A program made the translations under genes and the position numbers. The notes beneath the pieces are model-generated. The model was not told where the DNA came from. It ran no database searches and saw only the letters and a list, made by a program, of their open reading frames with translations. From Verpa conica (Eukaryota; Ascomycota; Pezizomycetes; Pezizales; Morchellaceae), in the NCBI GenBank assembly GCA_033030425.1, contig JAUFSD010000006.1:1-64000 (forward strand): a DNA stretch of 64,000 bases. The letters are read 5' to 3'. The stretch's first letter is position 1. Each line of letters opens with the position of its first letter. Below are positions 41,439 to 53,094 of this stretch, piece by piece.

Positions 41439-43742
41439 CTAGAAATCCTCTGGGCCCCAACGAATCCTTCTTAACCATCTTTGCGGGTCCCGCACCTCGC
41501 TCCTCGCATGCATCCACTTCGCATTGTCTAGGCAAACAATCGTCCCGTCCCTCATAATATCAGTATCCAGTACTTTTGCCCACCCATTCTCCTCCGATCT
41601 CAAAAGTACTGAATCTAGCTCTTCTATAGCTCTTGTAGCTTCATCGCCCAACGGTTCAATAATCTCTTTACGGTACCGAATTTTGCCGTCAGATGTTAAG
41701 AGTGCTCCCGTAACGTGTGCAATGTTTTTGTCAAACTCTTTTGGAACTCGTATTCGAAAGACCGGCCTCTTCAATATCTCCAGGGTTGATGGGCTTAGAA
41801 CATTAAGGATGCTGTCTACGGAGAGAACTTTAAGTTTTCCGCCTCCGCAACGATCGGATCGTATAACATGAAGTGCAAAATACCGTGGAGGGGCCGAGTC
41901 GAAAGAGCAATCCTAAGAGAAGAAACAAATCAGATCCTTGGTAGTTAGTAATTATTGTGGAGATCCACTTACAGTGTGCCAAGGAAAGGAATTAGCAGTC
42001 TGAGACCGGGCTAGGTCTGCCCCACTCTTTGGCTTCACATCCCATAGAGGACCGTTCGTGTTTGAGTGATCTATTAATGTGCCGAGCGATGTTGCTAGAT
42101 TTACCATATAAGTGCTGCTGGGGTCTGAGAAACTTAGGTGAACAGCTGCAATGCCCCACGTATTCAAAGCGTGTTTGACGATATTAAGGTGGTCCGGTAG
42201 GCTATCGATTGATCGGACTTGGATGCGAGCCGCCTCGGGAACTTGTAGGCGGTTTGACATATTTTTGACAGCTGGGCTAACCCTAGGGACTTTCGGACCT
42301 CTCAAAGACGTTTCGCTACTAGTTACACCACTTAGGTATACACCGCCTCTGCAAACCGCAGTAATATCTGATGGTGATGTCCGCCAGGTGCTAACTCCAA
42401 GAAATGTATCGTTTATACACAGTAAAGTTCCTACCATGAACCAGTTCACTTGACGAGGGGCCTCCCCTAAACCCATTGTATTGACAATGAGATTATGCCT
42501 CTTTTGCTCAAAGTACCTTTGGAAGACGAACGGGACTTGAGTAGAAGTGAGGGAGTTATAACTCGATAGTTTGCCTTCTGGTTTCGATTTAAGAACATTT
42601 TGCCATGCTTCTTCGTCGACGTCTTTGCCAAATATGATTCCTTCACCTTTTCCGGCGAGGAATGGTTTAACCAACCACATGTTCTTGTCTTGGGGCTTGT
42701 CTATGATCATCTGAAATGGCTTCGAACCTGGAAGATGTGTCTCGATAATCCTGGGCCGGAGGAATTCAGCTTGTGCTGGGGTTAACGCCGATGATGAAAC
42801 TAGGTGATCAAGCTCTTGGAGGATAAGGCCTAACATGCGCTTGTCATGCATGAAGAATATGGTACGGAGGTCATTGTGGCACCGAGCCCCGATTTCGAGA
42901 AGTAATCCTTCGTCTAGAGCGTCTAGTTCGTCTTGATGTAACTCTAAAGAAACCTGCTCGATGGTCCCAAAATCATCGGCTAATGTGTAACCCGATGGAG
43001 ATTTGTTGCACGGGATGAGTCTTAAGTCTTTAGGGTTTACAAAACGAGCCTTGCTGTAACAGTGTTGGAATAAATGAATATCGAACCCGGCCTCTCGCCC
43101 TTTGACTAAGGCTAGTGGTTCAGTTTTATCAAATAATTGGGAAAATGTTGGTATAATCTAATAATGGATGTCTCAAGGGGTAAGTTCTGCGGCCCGATCC
43201 CTAGGTAATTGTCAGATATTACTTACATCTTCAACTGTACTTCTTCGGAGGTCCCTTTTATTTCCCCAATCGTTACTCTTATCAAGGTAATCGCCGGTAT
43301 ATGACGCCGAAATATAGCCGTTGTACAAGAATCTAGCATTTATTTCGCAAACTGCTAGGGGCGCATTATCGTGCAAGGGGATGAGGAAATCAGGGCGATA
43401 ACTCCCAACCTTGGTGTATGGACGCCGAAGGTCTAAGGCCCGAAGGACCCGCTCAACCTTTGGAGAGGTGGGGATAGCGGCCTGATATCTAGGTGTAGAC
43501 CACCAATTCCTGATGATAGCCAAGATTGCGATATGGAGTACTGACTGGACTTGCTGGAGCTCGGCGACCCGCTTAGGTGGAGTATAAATCGGATAAGGAT
43601 GTGCCGCCAACATATACCCACTAGGCCATTGTGGATTTGAAGAAAGCAAAAAGTCTTGAAGGTTGGTAACATGAGCGGCGTACTCAGAGGTTGATGGTAG
43701 CAGGGCTGGGACAGCCTGAAAGAAGTCGTCATTAAGCTTCAT
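41439..43742 (-). CDS. ATP-grasp-like / TauD dioxygenase fusion enzyme
   Basis: Three phase-0 exons (43227-43742, 41973-43157, 41439-41912) with introns of 69 and 60 bp, GTAAGT donors, giving 724 aa. The C-terminus (about 500-724) is a TauD/clavaminate-synthase-like Fe(II)/2-oxoglutarate oxygenase. It has FPWHTD carrying His566 and Asp568, followed by PPRYFALHV, distal His702 in MHARSEV and 2OG-type Arg residues in RWLRRIRW (712-719). The HxD motif is completed only by splicing, which supports the intron. The N-terminal 500 residues include RPDFLIP, CEINARFLYNGY (about 130), LVKPFLAGKGEGIIFG (about 335), FVFQRYFE and TAVCRGGVYLSG, resembling an ATP-grasp or circularly permuted ATP-grasp ligase. 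That part is less certain. Such a fusion would couple ligation or activation to oxidation in specialised metabolism. The substrate is unknown. Confidence 0.82.
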
Positions 43743-45452
43743 TATGTATCAATTTCCTTAGTACTTGACCCTATGGTGTGGAAAGAAAAAGCCGAAGTTC
43801 TGGTTCGATGAGTGATAATGAGAAAGGTATCCTTACTGAGGTGAGGTAGCTATAAAGAACGGAAGAGACTGACGCATTATATCTATGAGGTGAGGCCCCA
43901 ATCCAAGCCCCAAGAGTATATTGTGAAACATAATCTTATGCTGAATACAGAATTCCTTACATGCCCAGAAAACTAATGCTGCCTCTACTGTTTACTTGCT
44001 GAAGGTACTTACGTCAGGTAAAAAGAGCCTAAAGATGCATGTCTCGGACCACCGGCGCCAAAAAAGTAGACCTTAAGCCTATTTAATATTGGTGAGATTA
44101 ATATGGAAGGAGTTTATTCCGGGGTACCACTTTCTTCTTACATGAAGCAAATATTTTCCCTATTATGGTTCCCCCCATATGGGATCAGCTTGCAACTATA
44201 ATCGATACGCATTTATAAATGCTGATCTTTTTCAGCCGTAAATAGTTGCACTGCATTCATGCATCTATACTACAACTGCAGGTGTGTACCACAGTTGCCC
44301 CCATGTTTTATATTTAATACCAATACTGGGAGTGGATCACGTGAAATATCGCGGATGCGGCATGTTGCCTTCTAAGCTGGTAGGAACTATTGGTTCTGGG
44401 TGAGCTTTGGTCGTAAATAATTACTGCAGACCATTAAGAGCCAGATATCTAGTAACAGTGGGTTACTACTGTAATTTTTTTACGACAGGGTGGTTATACA
44501 CCGAGAACGTGGACCCGAGGCCAGGCCTGTTTATTGTATTATAGCAGTATCATTGGTTATAGAGCCCTGCTCACGGAATTTTTTCTTGTCTCTGTATTAA
44601 CCGCTACTAGGAATTGAGATCCCCGTATACCACGTAAGTCGAGATCTTTCTTGCAGAATATAGTTAGTGAGCGTATTGAGATTGACGTCATACACGGTAG
44701 ATTTACTCATAGTTCGATATCAGGACTTCCTATTGTATGCAAAGATTCGGATATTTCCATATGGTAAGGCATATCTAATTTTGTTGGTGTCTTAAAGAGA
44801 TCATAAGAAGTGCATCCCTAAGCCCATTTCAAGATATAGAACCGGCTGGCAACACAAAAAAACTTGCGATGACAAGGAACACGTGCACACGGACTGGTAA
44901 TAGACTTACCCTTACAAGTGCACCGCATGGGATATGCCAGCATTTCAAGATCGGGAGTAATATATGAAACCTAAATATGTGTAACGTAACTGGCACAGTC
45001 TGATGCTTCTAACTTTGATCCCCCATAGATCACCTCGGCCCGATACGATAAAAAAAACCGATTACCCCTAAGTAAGTCTAGTGTTTTGTAGAAGACATTG
45101 ATGTTCTATTATCTGCCTAGGCTGTGCTGAGTAGTACGCGGGCCCTGCTGACGAACGAACCAAGTTAAGGGTGTTGTATAGGAGAGTATAATGAGAGTTT
45201 TGTTCGGGGCATCTGGCACCTTGCTTGGTGGTATCGCTCTAGCGGGCGGCGACATACACTGTCTCTGGTTGGCCAGGACCTGCCTAAATTGCGGTAACCA
45301 GGGAACTCAGCGCTAAGGCACGAAGCGAACCGGCCCTGCGGTACACAACCTCTGGTAAATAAGATCGATTCGGATTTAGGTCTCCTAATTGGCCTTTTTT
45401 GCCTTGTGGCAAAGTCCTGGTCGTAGGGCCCCTGTTCACTGACCCTTGTTCC

Positions 45453-45612
45453 TCTACAGCGAACGGCAAAAAAGATCGAGAAACGCGAGACACGAGAATC
45501 AGCGTTCCTATTCGTTCTTTAGGTTTTTGGCAAAGATTCTAGTAGTAGGATTGGCCACAATACCCTGGTAGCAGACCCTGGTTTGTCGATCTTTTTTACC
45601 GTATGCTGTAGA
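45453..45612. repeat. Inverted repeat pair around AAAAAAGATCGA
   Basis: ACAGCGAACGGCAAAAAAGA (about 45457) is matched in inverted, slightly diverged form at 45577-45612 (GATCTTTTTTACCGTATGCT). About 25-30 bp of homology flank a ~100-bp centre. It may be a decayed foldback element. Confidence 0.55.
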
Positions 45613-45807
45613 AGCCGTGCTTCTCCATGCATGTACCTCGCGCTGATCGATCTGTGCTCTCGTCCTACTGTCGATCTCGTTCAGCTTAATCTGCAGGTCG
45701 AGAATTGAGATTAAGCACCGGGGTTTCCCGCTCTTCCGTGATGGTCGATCCGCATTTAAGCTAGGGGTATAATTCTGTTCTGAGTTCCTCATGCATACAA
45801 AATAATA

Positions 45808-45954
45808 TACTCGGGGCAGGCCATAAGTACCGGATAATGCAAGTCTCGAGTATGGGTTCTTTATTGGAGGTAATTGCCTTTAGCGAGTAAGTATACATAT
45901 TGGTTGGTGAGAGTAAGACTTGCATTGTCTGGTACTTATTGCCTGCCCCGAGTA
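45808..45954. mobile_element. MITE family 1, copy 2 (147 bp, TA-flanked)
   Basis: The same length and terminal repeats as 25274-25420, with a handful of substitutions (for example TCTCGAGTATGG for TCTTGAGTAAGG). The left flank is ATAATA and the right flank TTTACT, so TA is the probable target site. Confidence 0.92.
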
Positions 45955-48373
45955 TTTACTCTCTAATATGGCTAGCATACCAATTACTCAAGTTTGTCTG
46001 CCTCAGACCCGTCCTTCTCACAGTAAAGAGTAAACCTAGCCCATACATGGTAAATCTCCACCTTCCTGCTCTCTTAATCGCGTTCGTAGCGGCTGGGGAA
46101 GTGATTGTATTCCTCAATCTCTTCGAGCCCAAGGTACTCGAGGAATCGCTGTCGGTGCTTTGGGGTTCACTTGCCCAGAATATGTGTCTCAGTCATAAAT
46201 CCCCGATAGCGGATTTATAGGCATTTACGGTAGTTGATCTGCCCTAAGACATCGTAGAAACAGCATAATGCAGCTACTCTGCTCGCTAAACGTTATTGAA
46301 CTACCGTGAAAGCTGATGCCATACCATCTTTTTACTCCCCGCTTATTTAACCCCGTATTTTTGTGGGTAAGATCCTACTTCTTTAGCGGGCCCAAATCCG
46401 GCAGCGTGAGTAGAGGAGGTCTATCCAATACACCTTCTTGGATTAGTACCGGGAATTCGCATGAGTTCATTTCGGCTAATGGCCTAAAAACCAAGTTTGT
46501 GAGTACTTATGATGTGCCTTTCTATTTCTGTAATCAGGGTTACCTACACAATCTGCGAGAGGGAGCACCGGTATATTCTTTTATACCTACATGGAAAATG
46601 TGTAACCGGTTTGTTTACCACCATCCAAGTCATGCCGTCACAAGATGGATCAATATACTTCTGCAAAAGTACAAGGAAGAAATTGAATATCTTAGTAGAG
46701 TTAAAGCTGCTAGGAAGGTGGTACATGCCTCGGGTGTAGCGATCTTGTATCGTATTAACCTGTGGGATAAATGAGGCTGTTTCTGTGCCGTATTTTCTGT
46801 TTGGATCTATCTTCCAGTAGTAAATAGAGCATATATTGGCGTGCACCTGGACAAGTTGGAGTTATAGAGACCGGGGTCACTAAACACTTAGACTTTACTA
46901 TACAGTACCTTCTCATTCAAAGTATTTTACTAAATGTTTTACTCACGGAAACCGAATCCTAAAGGGGTATTTTTGGCTAGTGTGAATCCTGGTGATTAAT
47001 GCAGGGACCTGTAGGCGTTTGGATCTATACTCTAGACCGTGGTAGTCTAGTGACTTATGCATGGGCGCCACCAGTATGCATCTATGTGTAGCATGACCTA
47101 AGATCTACCGCCTAGCGATAAATTGCAACGGTCCTACTATGGCCGGAGTACTGTGTAAAGGAGGGCCAGCCCGTGCCTTGGCTACAACACCAGAGAAAGT
47201 AACCAAATAAGCTCTCTGAAATAATGCGGATAAAGGGAGTTTCTGTACCTATTCAAAGCCTGCAACCCTACTAGAGAATCACTCTATACTATAAGGGTTA
47301 CCTAACCAGCAAGAGAAACATATGTAGTTGTTATATCACACCAAACCTCAGGCATACTTAGCTACAGAACGAGGTTTTGCTCGCTTACATATTTTGGGAA
47401 TATTGCCTAGGAACGATCGGGAGATACACGTATGTTTAGTTTTTGGTTTCTAGCTAGTACATAAATCATAGTAAAAGGAATTCCAACACAGCAGGTCTCG
47501 TCCATATTACTCTACTCAGGTCGGGCAAGAAGCTCCCGGGGATGGAAGTCTCGGACAATGGAGATCTATAAAAAGTGTACGTTTAATTGGTGAATATAAA
47601 ACCTGCATTTCAGGTACTTCATGCCTACTCTGAGCAGAGTAGTATTTCGGATTTTCATCGCTCTAATCATTCTAGCACATGCTACCCCGCTGGCCCGGCT
47701 ACAGTGGGTCAAGTTTCGAGAGATAATAGGGTAATATATCCATTAGGGCTTCTAGGTTGTCTGTGGCAAAAGCTTGGTTACGTTGCAAGCGCCAGTCTTT
47801 CCCCTCTTCCGTTTAATTCATGATATGTTCACATGGGTAGGAATTTTAGTAAAAGGATATATGGAAATTTGCTCATCTGGTGGGGGCTAAAGGACTAGAG
47901 ATCGATCTGTGAACAATCCCTACAAGATCTTCCATGAGTGCGGCATTGCAAGCTAGGGTATGCGGCATGCAGGGCAAATAATGTATCATAACATAAACCT
48001 CCTTCTGGCACTCGCCGAATAATCGAGCTCACATAAATTTTGGTGAAAAAGAAATTTATATGATATGCAAGGGTAGCGAATTCTTTGTAATTGACCTAGT
48101 CTATCCTAGGGGATCTACAAGTACTCATATGATCATTCCCATTGCTTCAGCTTGTCTCGTGTTGACTACTAATCATATAAAAATAGATATTATGGTAATG
48201 TGAGTAAAAAGTTGCTATGCCGAGGTTCAGTGCACCGTTCTTGGTCCCGCCAGAAGGAAAACCTAACACCCTGCTTTCAGTATATACACAGGTGGCTCCC
48301 CACACTTTAGCTCCCCACACTCTGGCCCCAGTCTACCCTTTTCATCTACTAAACATATATCCTCTTTTTTAAA

Positions 48374-49689
48374 ATGGGTTTTACACTTGAGAAAATAATT
48401 GAGTCTGCTGCTTCACATCCGTTTTATTCGGGCAGCCTTACCTCGTCCGAGAGAACTCTTTCAGCCTTCCCTCTATTAGACAAGACTAGACTCCACACCA
48501 GTATCCAGTCAGCTATCAAGACAGACCCAGGTTTTCTCAAGTCTAGTTACATCAGTTCCACAGGCGGCACCACCGCATCTTCCAATGACCTTTTGTTTTT
48601 TGTCACGGATGCTGCTGAGAACCGGCAACAACGGAAGGATGCCGGACAACTCATGAGATACATACATACGATAGACGAAAATGATATTGTTCTGAACTTG
48701 CATTGTGGAGAAGCGCTCTACCGGTAAGCCTAGTTTTTCGTATCTCTATAATGCGAGGAGCTAACACCTAGTGAAATAGTTCGCTAGACCTAACTGGTGA
48801 CCTTACTGAGTATGCTGGTGGCACAAATATTCCTGCTGGTCATTCTTATTCCGATGAAAATCTTATCACCCTAGCCAACCAATTCGGCACAAACGTAGTT
48901 GCGGGTACATCCTCCCGTATCTTGACCTTCGCCCGTTACCTCATGTCAAAGCCCGAAATGAACCTCACTTTCGCCAAAGTTTTGTATACTTCAGAGCCTC
49001 TATCAGTATACCAAGAGGAATACTTGCGTAAAGCGTTTCGTTGCGAAGTCATTGTATCAATTTATGGCTCCGCGGAATGTGGGCCTTGGGCGTGCTCGCC
49101 ACCTCTAAAGACCCATGGCTCTAAGCCCTATAGAGAGTTCGTTTTCGATATCGATTCAATGGTAGTTGAGATTATCAACGATGATGGGACCCCAGTACCT
49201 GATGGTGGGGTAGGTGAAATTGTCGTAACCTCACTTGTGCGGGTTCGAAACCCGCTGGTCCGTTACCGTACAGGGGATATTGGGTCTCTTCAACAGTATA
49301 TCACTGACGATGAGGATGCCAAAACACAATATCGATGTATCCGTCTATACGGGCGGCACCCGGAAAAGTCATTTCACTTGAATAGTGAAAAGTACGACTT
49401 AGTTGAGCTAGAGAAGCTTATGAAGCAAGAACGTTGGGGTATTTTGGAGTGGCAGATTATCCTAGAGTCTGATCGTGTCGGGCAAAAGGAGGAGTCTGCG
49501 GAGTTCAGGGTGGTATTGGAGGATAAAGACCCTGGAACACGTTTAGAAGAATTGAAGTCGGCAATAATAGGCATGGCAGGGATGCGTAAAATAATAACTG
49601 CAGAGATAAGTATAAAATCGGTCGAGTATGTGGACCTGGAAAAAGGTTCAAGGGCAAACAAGATTCGGAAGATTATCGACAGGAGATAA
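48374..49689 (+). CDS. PaaK-like adenylate-forming enzyme
   Basis: Exons 48374-48723 and 48780-49689 (56-bp intron, GTAAGC donor), 419 aa, near the length of stand-alone phenylacetate-CoA ligases. Motifs: SSTGGTT phosphate-binding loop (61-67), YTSEPLS, then IYGSAECGPWA, GEIVVTSL and the adenylate motif YRTGDIG. The family activates a carboxylic acid as its acyl-AMP and usually passes it to CoA. The C-terminal part has the expected small-domain pattern, though no obvious catalytic lysine motif was identified. The acid is unknown. It is followed after 309 bp by an acyltransferase gene in the same direction, a plausible functional partner. The start is well supported, since PaaK proteins begin with a similar HPFY...LPLL segment. 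Confidence 0.85.
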
Positions 49690-49998
49690 GGGCTGTTGTA
49701 GCTGTAATACTGTTCATTTTTATCCCGATATTATTAGCCTAGCAATTGTGCAATTCCAATTTATTCAATCAATCTTTATAGCTAGATGTCCACTGACACT
49801 ATAAACCGAGCTCTTATAATCCAGGGCCCCATGTAGAGTAGCTTACCAGGTAACACCAAACGATCTGTCGATCTCACCGGATTTACCTATAAAAGGGGTA
49901 TAAGAGATCCCCAGCCCAGACCAATAAGCAGCGCTGGGGTCCCGGGGCATGTACTATGCCAGGGCTCTTTACTAACCCCTGAGAAAATACAACACACC
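49690..49998. other. Intergenic region between the PaaK-like and MBOAT-like genes
   Basis: It contains the TATA box at 49888 and otherwise no recognisable element. Confidence 0.5.
49888..49895 (+). promoter_or_regulatory. TATA box upstream of the acyltransferase gene
   Basis: TATAAAAG lies 104 bp before the ATG at 49999, a usual distance for a fungal TATA promoter with a short leader. Confidence 0.5.
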
Positions 49999-51365
49999 AT
50001 GTTATCACCGTCCGCTGCGTGTTTCCTGCTCTTTGGGCTCCAGGTATTAGCTCTGTGGGTTCCTCCCTTTCGCGGCAGAGCTCTGGTTTTCGTTTCCGCG
50101 ATCATAGCATGCGCAATTCTCCTACATTCGGACCGGGTGAGCGATGATCCTCAGATCGCTTACGCCTTTGGTATGGCCTGGCCATCATATTTGGCAACAA
50201 TCGACCGGCTACTCTTTACTAAACCAGAGCTCTCCTTCTGGCGCGCTGGCGACAAGCGAGGGGAAGCTTCATATGGATTCGGACTGAAGAAGCTCTCCTG
50301 GAGTGCTGGGCAAATCGTCAACCCGCGCGGTAGGGCCTGTCGCAAGACTCCTAGCTTAGAAATTCAGCAAAGATTCTGACGATTGAGAAGGGATACATTG
50401 GAATTACCAAGTGAAGGGCATCACCAGTACAGAAGGAAAGTCGGAGTTTTGCTCACGCAAAGCCTTTCTATACAGACATACGGCGACATTTGTTAAACTC
50501 TGCCTTGGTTATGACCTACTGCACAGCTACTTGGTTTCGCAGCATCGTCACGCTGGGTCAATCGATGGCGATTACACCCCGCTGGGCGACCGTCCCTTCG
50601 CCTGGAGTTTTGCAACTACTGCTGCGGCCGCGTACGTGATGTTTTGTGGCATTCAGTTGAATCACCTAATCACGTCGATCACATTCGTTGGTTTGGGACT
50701 GAGTAGACCGGAGGTGAGTTGTCCTCATGGACGGCTTTTTGTACTATCTTTTCTCACCGTTATATTGGCTTATATTTACTAGGACTGGCCACCGTTATAT
50801 GGTAGCGTTCAGGATGCCTTCACTGTGAGGCGGGTGTGGGGTTGCTTTTGGCACAAGCTTATCCGCCGGGTTCTACATCCCCTCTGCACGATCTTAACCG
50901 CAGTAACACTCCATAACTAATACAAACATCGTGTAGACATTAAGTGCGTATGCAAAATTTGTTGTACAGATACTCGGGATTACAGATAAAACCACCGGTG
51001 CAGTCGTACACTTGTTCACTGTGTTCACTATTTCGGGAATCTTTCACGCACTTCCTCTGCGTGTGATGCTAGTTACCGAACATTGGCTACCACTCGGCAC
51101 GGTGTTCTTCTTCTTTTCGCAGGCAGTGGCAATTTTATTCGAGGAGGCTGTGATGGAAATCTATACACGGGCTGCGGGGGGCAGTATAGAGCCACGGTCA
51201 TGGCATCGCTTGGTTGGCTTTGCTTGGGTAACAGCTTGGTTGTATTGGAGTTTACCTTTCTTTTTGGATGATATGTTTGCGTCGGGGATGATGGATGCTT
51301 CGACGATACCATTTTCTGTTGCAAGAGCCGTGGCTAGGAGTTTTGGATTTGTGCTGAAGGGTTAG
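49999..51365 (+). CDS. MBOAT / wax-synthase-like membrane acyltransferase
   Basis: Four exons (49999-50329, 50391-50713, 50783-50869, 50937-51365) joined by introns of 61, 69 and 67 bp with CTGAC or CTAAT branch sites, giving 389 aa. Splicing creates the family signatures: GIHWNYQVKG across junction 1, LSRPEDWPPLYGSVQDAFTV across junction 2 and FWHKLIRR plus TLSAYAKFV across junction 3. ISGIFHA supplies the conserved His (about 284) in a membrane helix. Several hydrophobic helices span the protein. The family (MBOAT_2, which includes fungal acetyltransferases of secondary metabolism) transfers acyl groups from CoA to hydroxyls in the ER membrane. Its position beside an acid-activating enzyme suggests O-acylation of a small molecule; this is inference. 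The third donor (GTTCTA) is atypical. Confidence 0.85.
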
Positions 51366-51598
51366 GTCTGCGTGTCAGTTATTATAGATTTCATTTATCT
51401 TTACCTCTCACCCTTGGGTGTTGGCGGCGTTTGGATCTACATACATGCTTTCCTCCCCGGAGATATTATATGCGTGTATTTACATGTATTTATGGATTTA
51501 TATGGCTGTCCGTCTTGTTGCCTACATGTCTATTGTATTATTGCTACTGACTCCAAACAATCCTATTCACTCCTATAGACAGTTACCCTACCCGCCCA

Positions 51599-52602
51599 AT
51601 GACAGTTCAACGTATGGGGGGGGTTCCCATGCTCTCCCCCATGATTTTCCCTGCATCAATATTCGTCCATCTGAGGACAGCCCAGAGAGTAATATCTCGG
51701 GGTTCTAGGCCCCAGATAAACCATTTGCCCTCTATCACCACCCCGATTCAATGTCGGCATTTTATTGGCCAATTCTTCCGCTCGACGAAGCCGAAGACCC
51801 TGTCAACTACCGAATCCCCTGGCACGAAAGGTATGGGTAAACGTAGATAGAAAAATGTGTCTTAGTAAAGACTAACCTTTAATACACGAAATTAGGGCTG
51901 GGTGAGAAGGTCCTCATATACTATGCTGGCCAAAGGATTGTCTTTGTGGCTACTTTGAAGCTAGCTACCCTGTTTGTTGCCGGCTTCTGTGCCTTCATTG
52001 CGGCCCCATCAGTTGGCATTAACACGGAGTATGGATACTGGGCTCCCGTGGGTAGTGAGTACCAGACCCACGCCTACGTTTTCCTAGGCCTAAAGAACTA
52101 CAGTTAATGTAATTAAATCTGCGAATAGTTATTATTGCTGGTGCTGTTCCTCTTGTTTTTATGCAGTACACTAGGTAAGCATGGTATCTATTCTGTGTAA
52201 ACTTCCTTCAACTGACTCAATTGCAGCCCGCCATATGTTACTCACGCTTACCTCCACTTACCTCCATGGGCTCGTCAGTCTCAGGGAATGGTGGCTCGAT
52301 ATGCCCAGAAGTTACCGCCAAGTGCTCAGCTATCGTTAGGGACTATTCGGATTCTCGGACGACCTCAGCTACAGACCGTTATTCTAAGCGAATTGACCTA
52401 TAAGCCTAAGCGATTGGGATGCGCAAACTGGGAGTGGAAACCCCCATTTGAAGATAAGAAAATATTTAGAGATTTCTATCTAGATCAGAGGGGCAGTCCT
52501 GCAAAGGTCCCCGCCGTAGGTATTATCGATGAGGTAATAAGGTTGGTCCAGGAGCAGACACGCGAAAGCCTGACGGGAAAAAAAAACATGGAGAAGCTAT
52601 AA
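51599..52602 (+). CDS. Small, probably mitochondrial membrane protein
   Basis: Four exons (51599-51830, 51896-52051, 52129-52174, 52227-52602), introns of 65, 77 and 52 bp, giving 269 aa. The N-terminal 80 residues are basic and Ser/Thr-rich with no acidic residues until late, like a mitochondrial presequence. Two membrane segments follow (FVATLKLATLFVAGFCAFIA and IIAGAVPLVFMQY), then a soluble domain with YLHLPPWARQS and ARYAQKLPPSAQLSLGTIRI. This layout, a KVLIYYAG strand, two helices and the LPP..AR motif, resembles fungal members of the TMEM70/TMEM186/TMEM223 group, linked to respiratory-complex assembly. That assignment is from memory of the pattern. It probably has a housekeeping role, unrelated to the neighbouring enzymes. 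Confidence 0.75.
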
Positions 52603-53094
52603 AACTTCATAAGGAAATCCCATATTACTAGACCTGCCGTGAGAAATCTCCATGTGTTGATAAATAATTATACCCCCTCGTTCGGGAGTCAAATATCCAG
52701 TGCTGTGCACATATCGTATCACTTGAATACTATTCCCCATAAAGTCTGATTGCAGTGAGGACTTTTGTTCTACTGGGGGCTATGGGTAGTTTAACTATTC
52801 TTTTTTAGTTCTCCTAAAATCTGTGCGCTCAATATATAGATTTTAGGGCAACTCATGTCCAAATGCTAGACGAATGAATCTGCTTTGTCACTATAGAAGA
52901 TAATCTATTACGCACGTGACTAGCCTTGTAAGTCTTTCCACGCTCTAGGCAATTTAATTAACTAGATATAGCTAACGCTAGAAAGCCACCTTTAATAAAT
53001 GTTCTTGGCTCTAAGAAACAAACTAAGATAAATCTTCCATACAGACACAAAATATAAATAAAGAAAACAAACACCACAACCCGAAATTTAAGTA
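52603..53094. other. Convergent 3' intergenic region
   Basis: It lies between the ends of a plus-strand and a minus-strand gene. It is AT-rich with possible polyadenylation signals (AATATA, AATAAA-like) on both strands. Nothing else is seen. Confidence 0.5.

Larger units (their letters stand above)
43743..48373. other. 4.6-kb intergenic region, no confident gene
   Basis: It contains MITE family 1 copy 2 (45808-45954) and an inverted repeat pair around 45453-45612. The longest ATG frame is 46316-46774 (152 codons) and shows no domain or membrane pattern I recognise, so it is not called. The AT-rich promoter for the gene at 48374 includes TATATACACA near 48280 and a CT-rich leader. Confidence 0.5.

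Noticed and set aside
45508..45792. 94-codon minus-strand frame near the inverted repeat
   Set aside because: It overlaps a foldback-like repeat and shows no domain; it is more likely part of a decayed element.
46316..46774. 152-codon ATG frame
   Set aside because: There is no recognisable motif, membrane pattern or splice context. This length can occur by chance in 4.6 kb of intergenic DNA.
49225..49265. GGGTTCGAAACCCGC as a tRNA T-arm
   Set aside because: It lies inside the well-supported PaaK-like coding exon, encoding the RVRNPLV segment.
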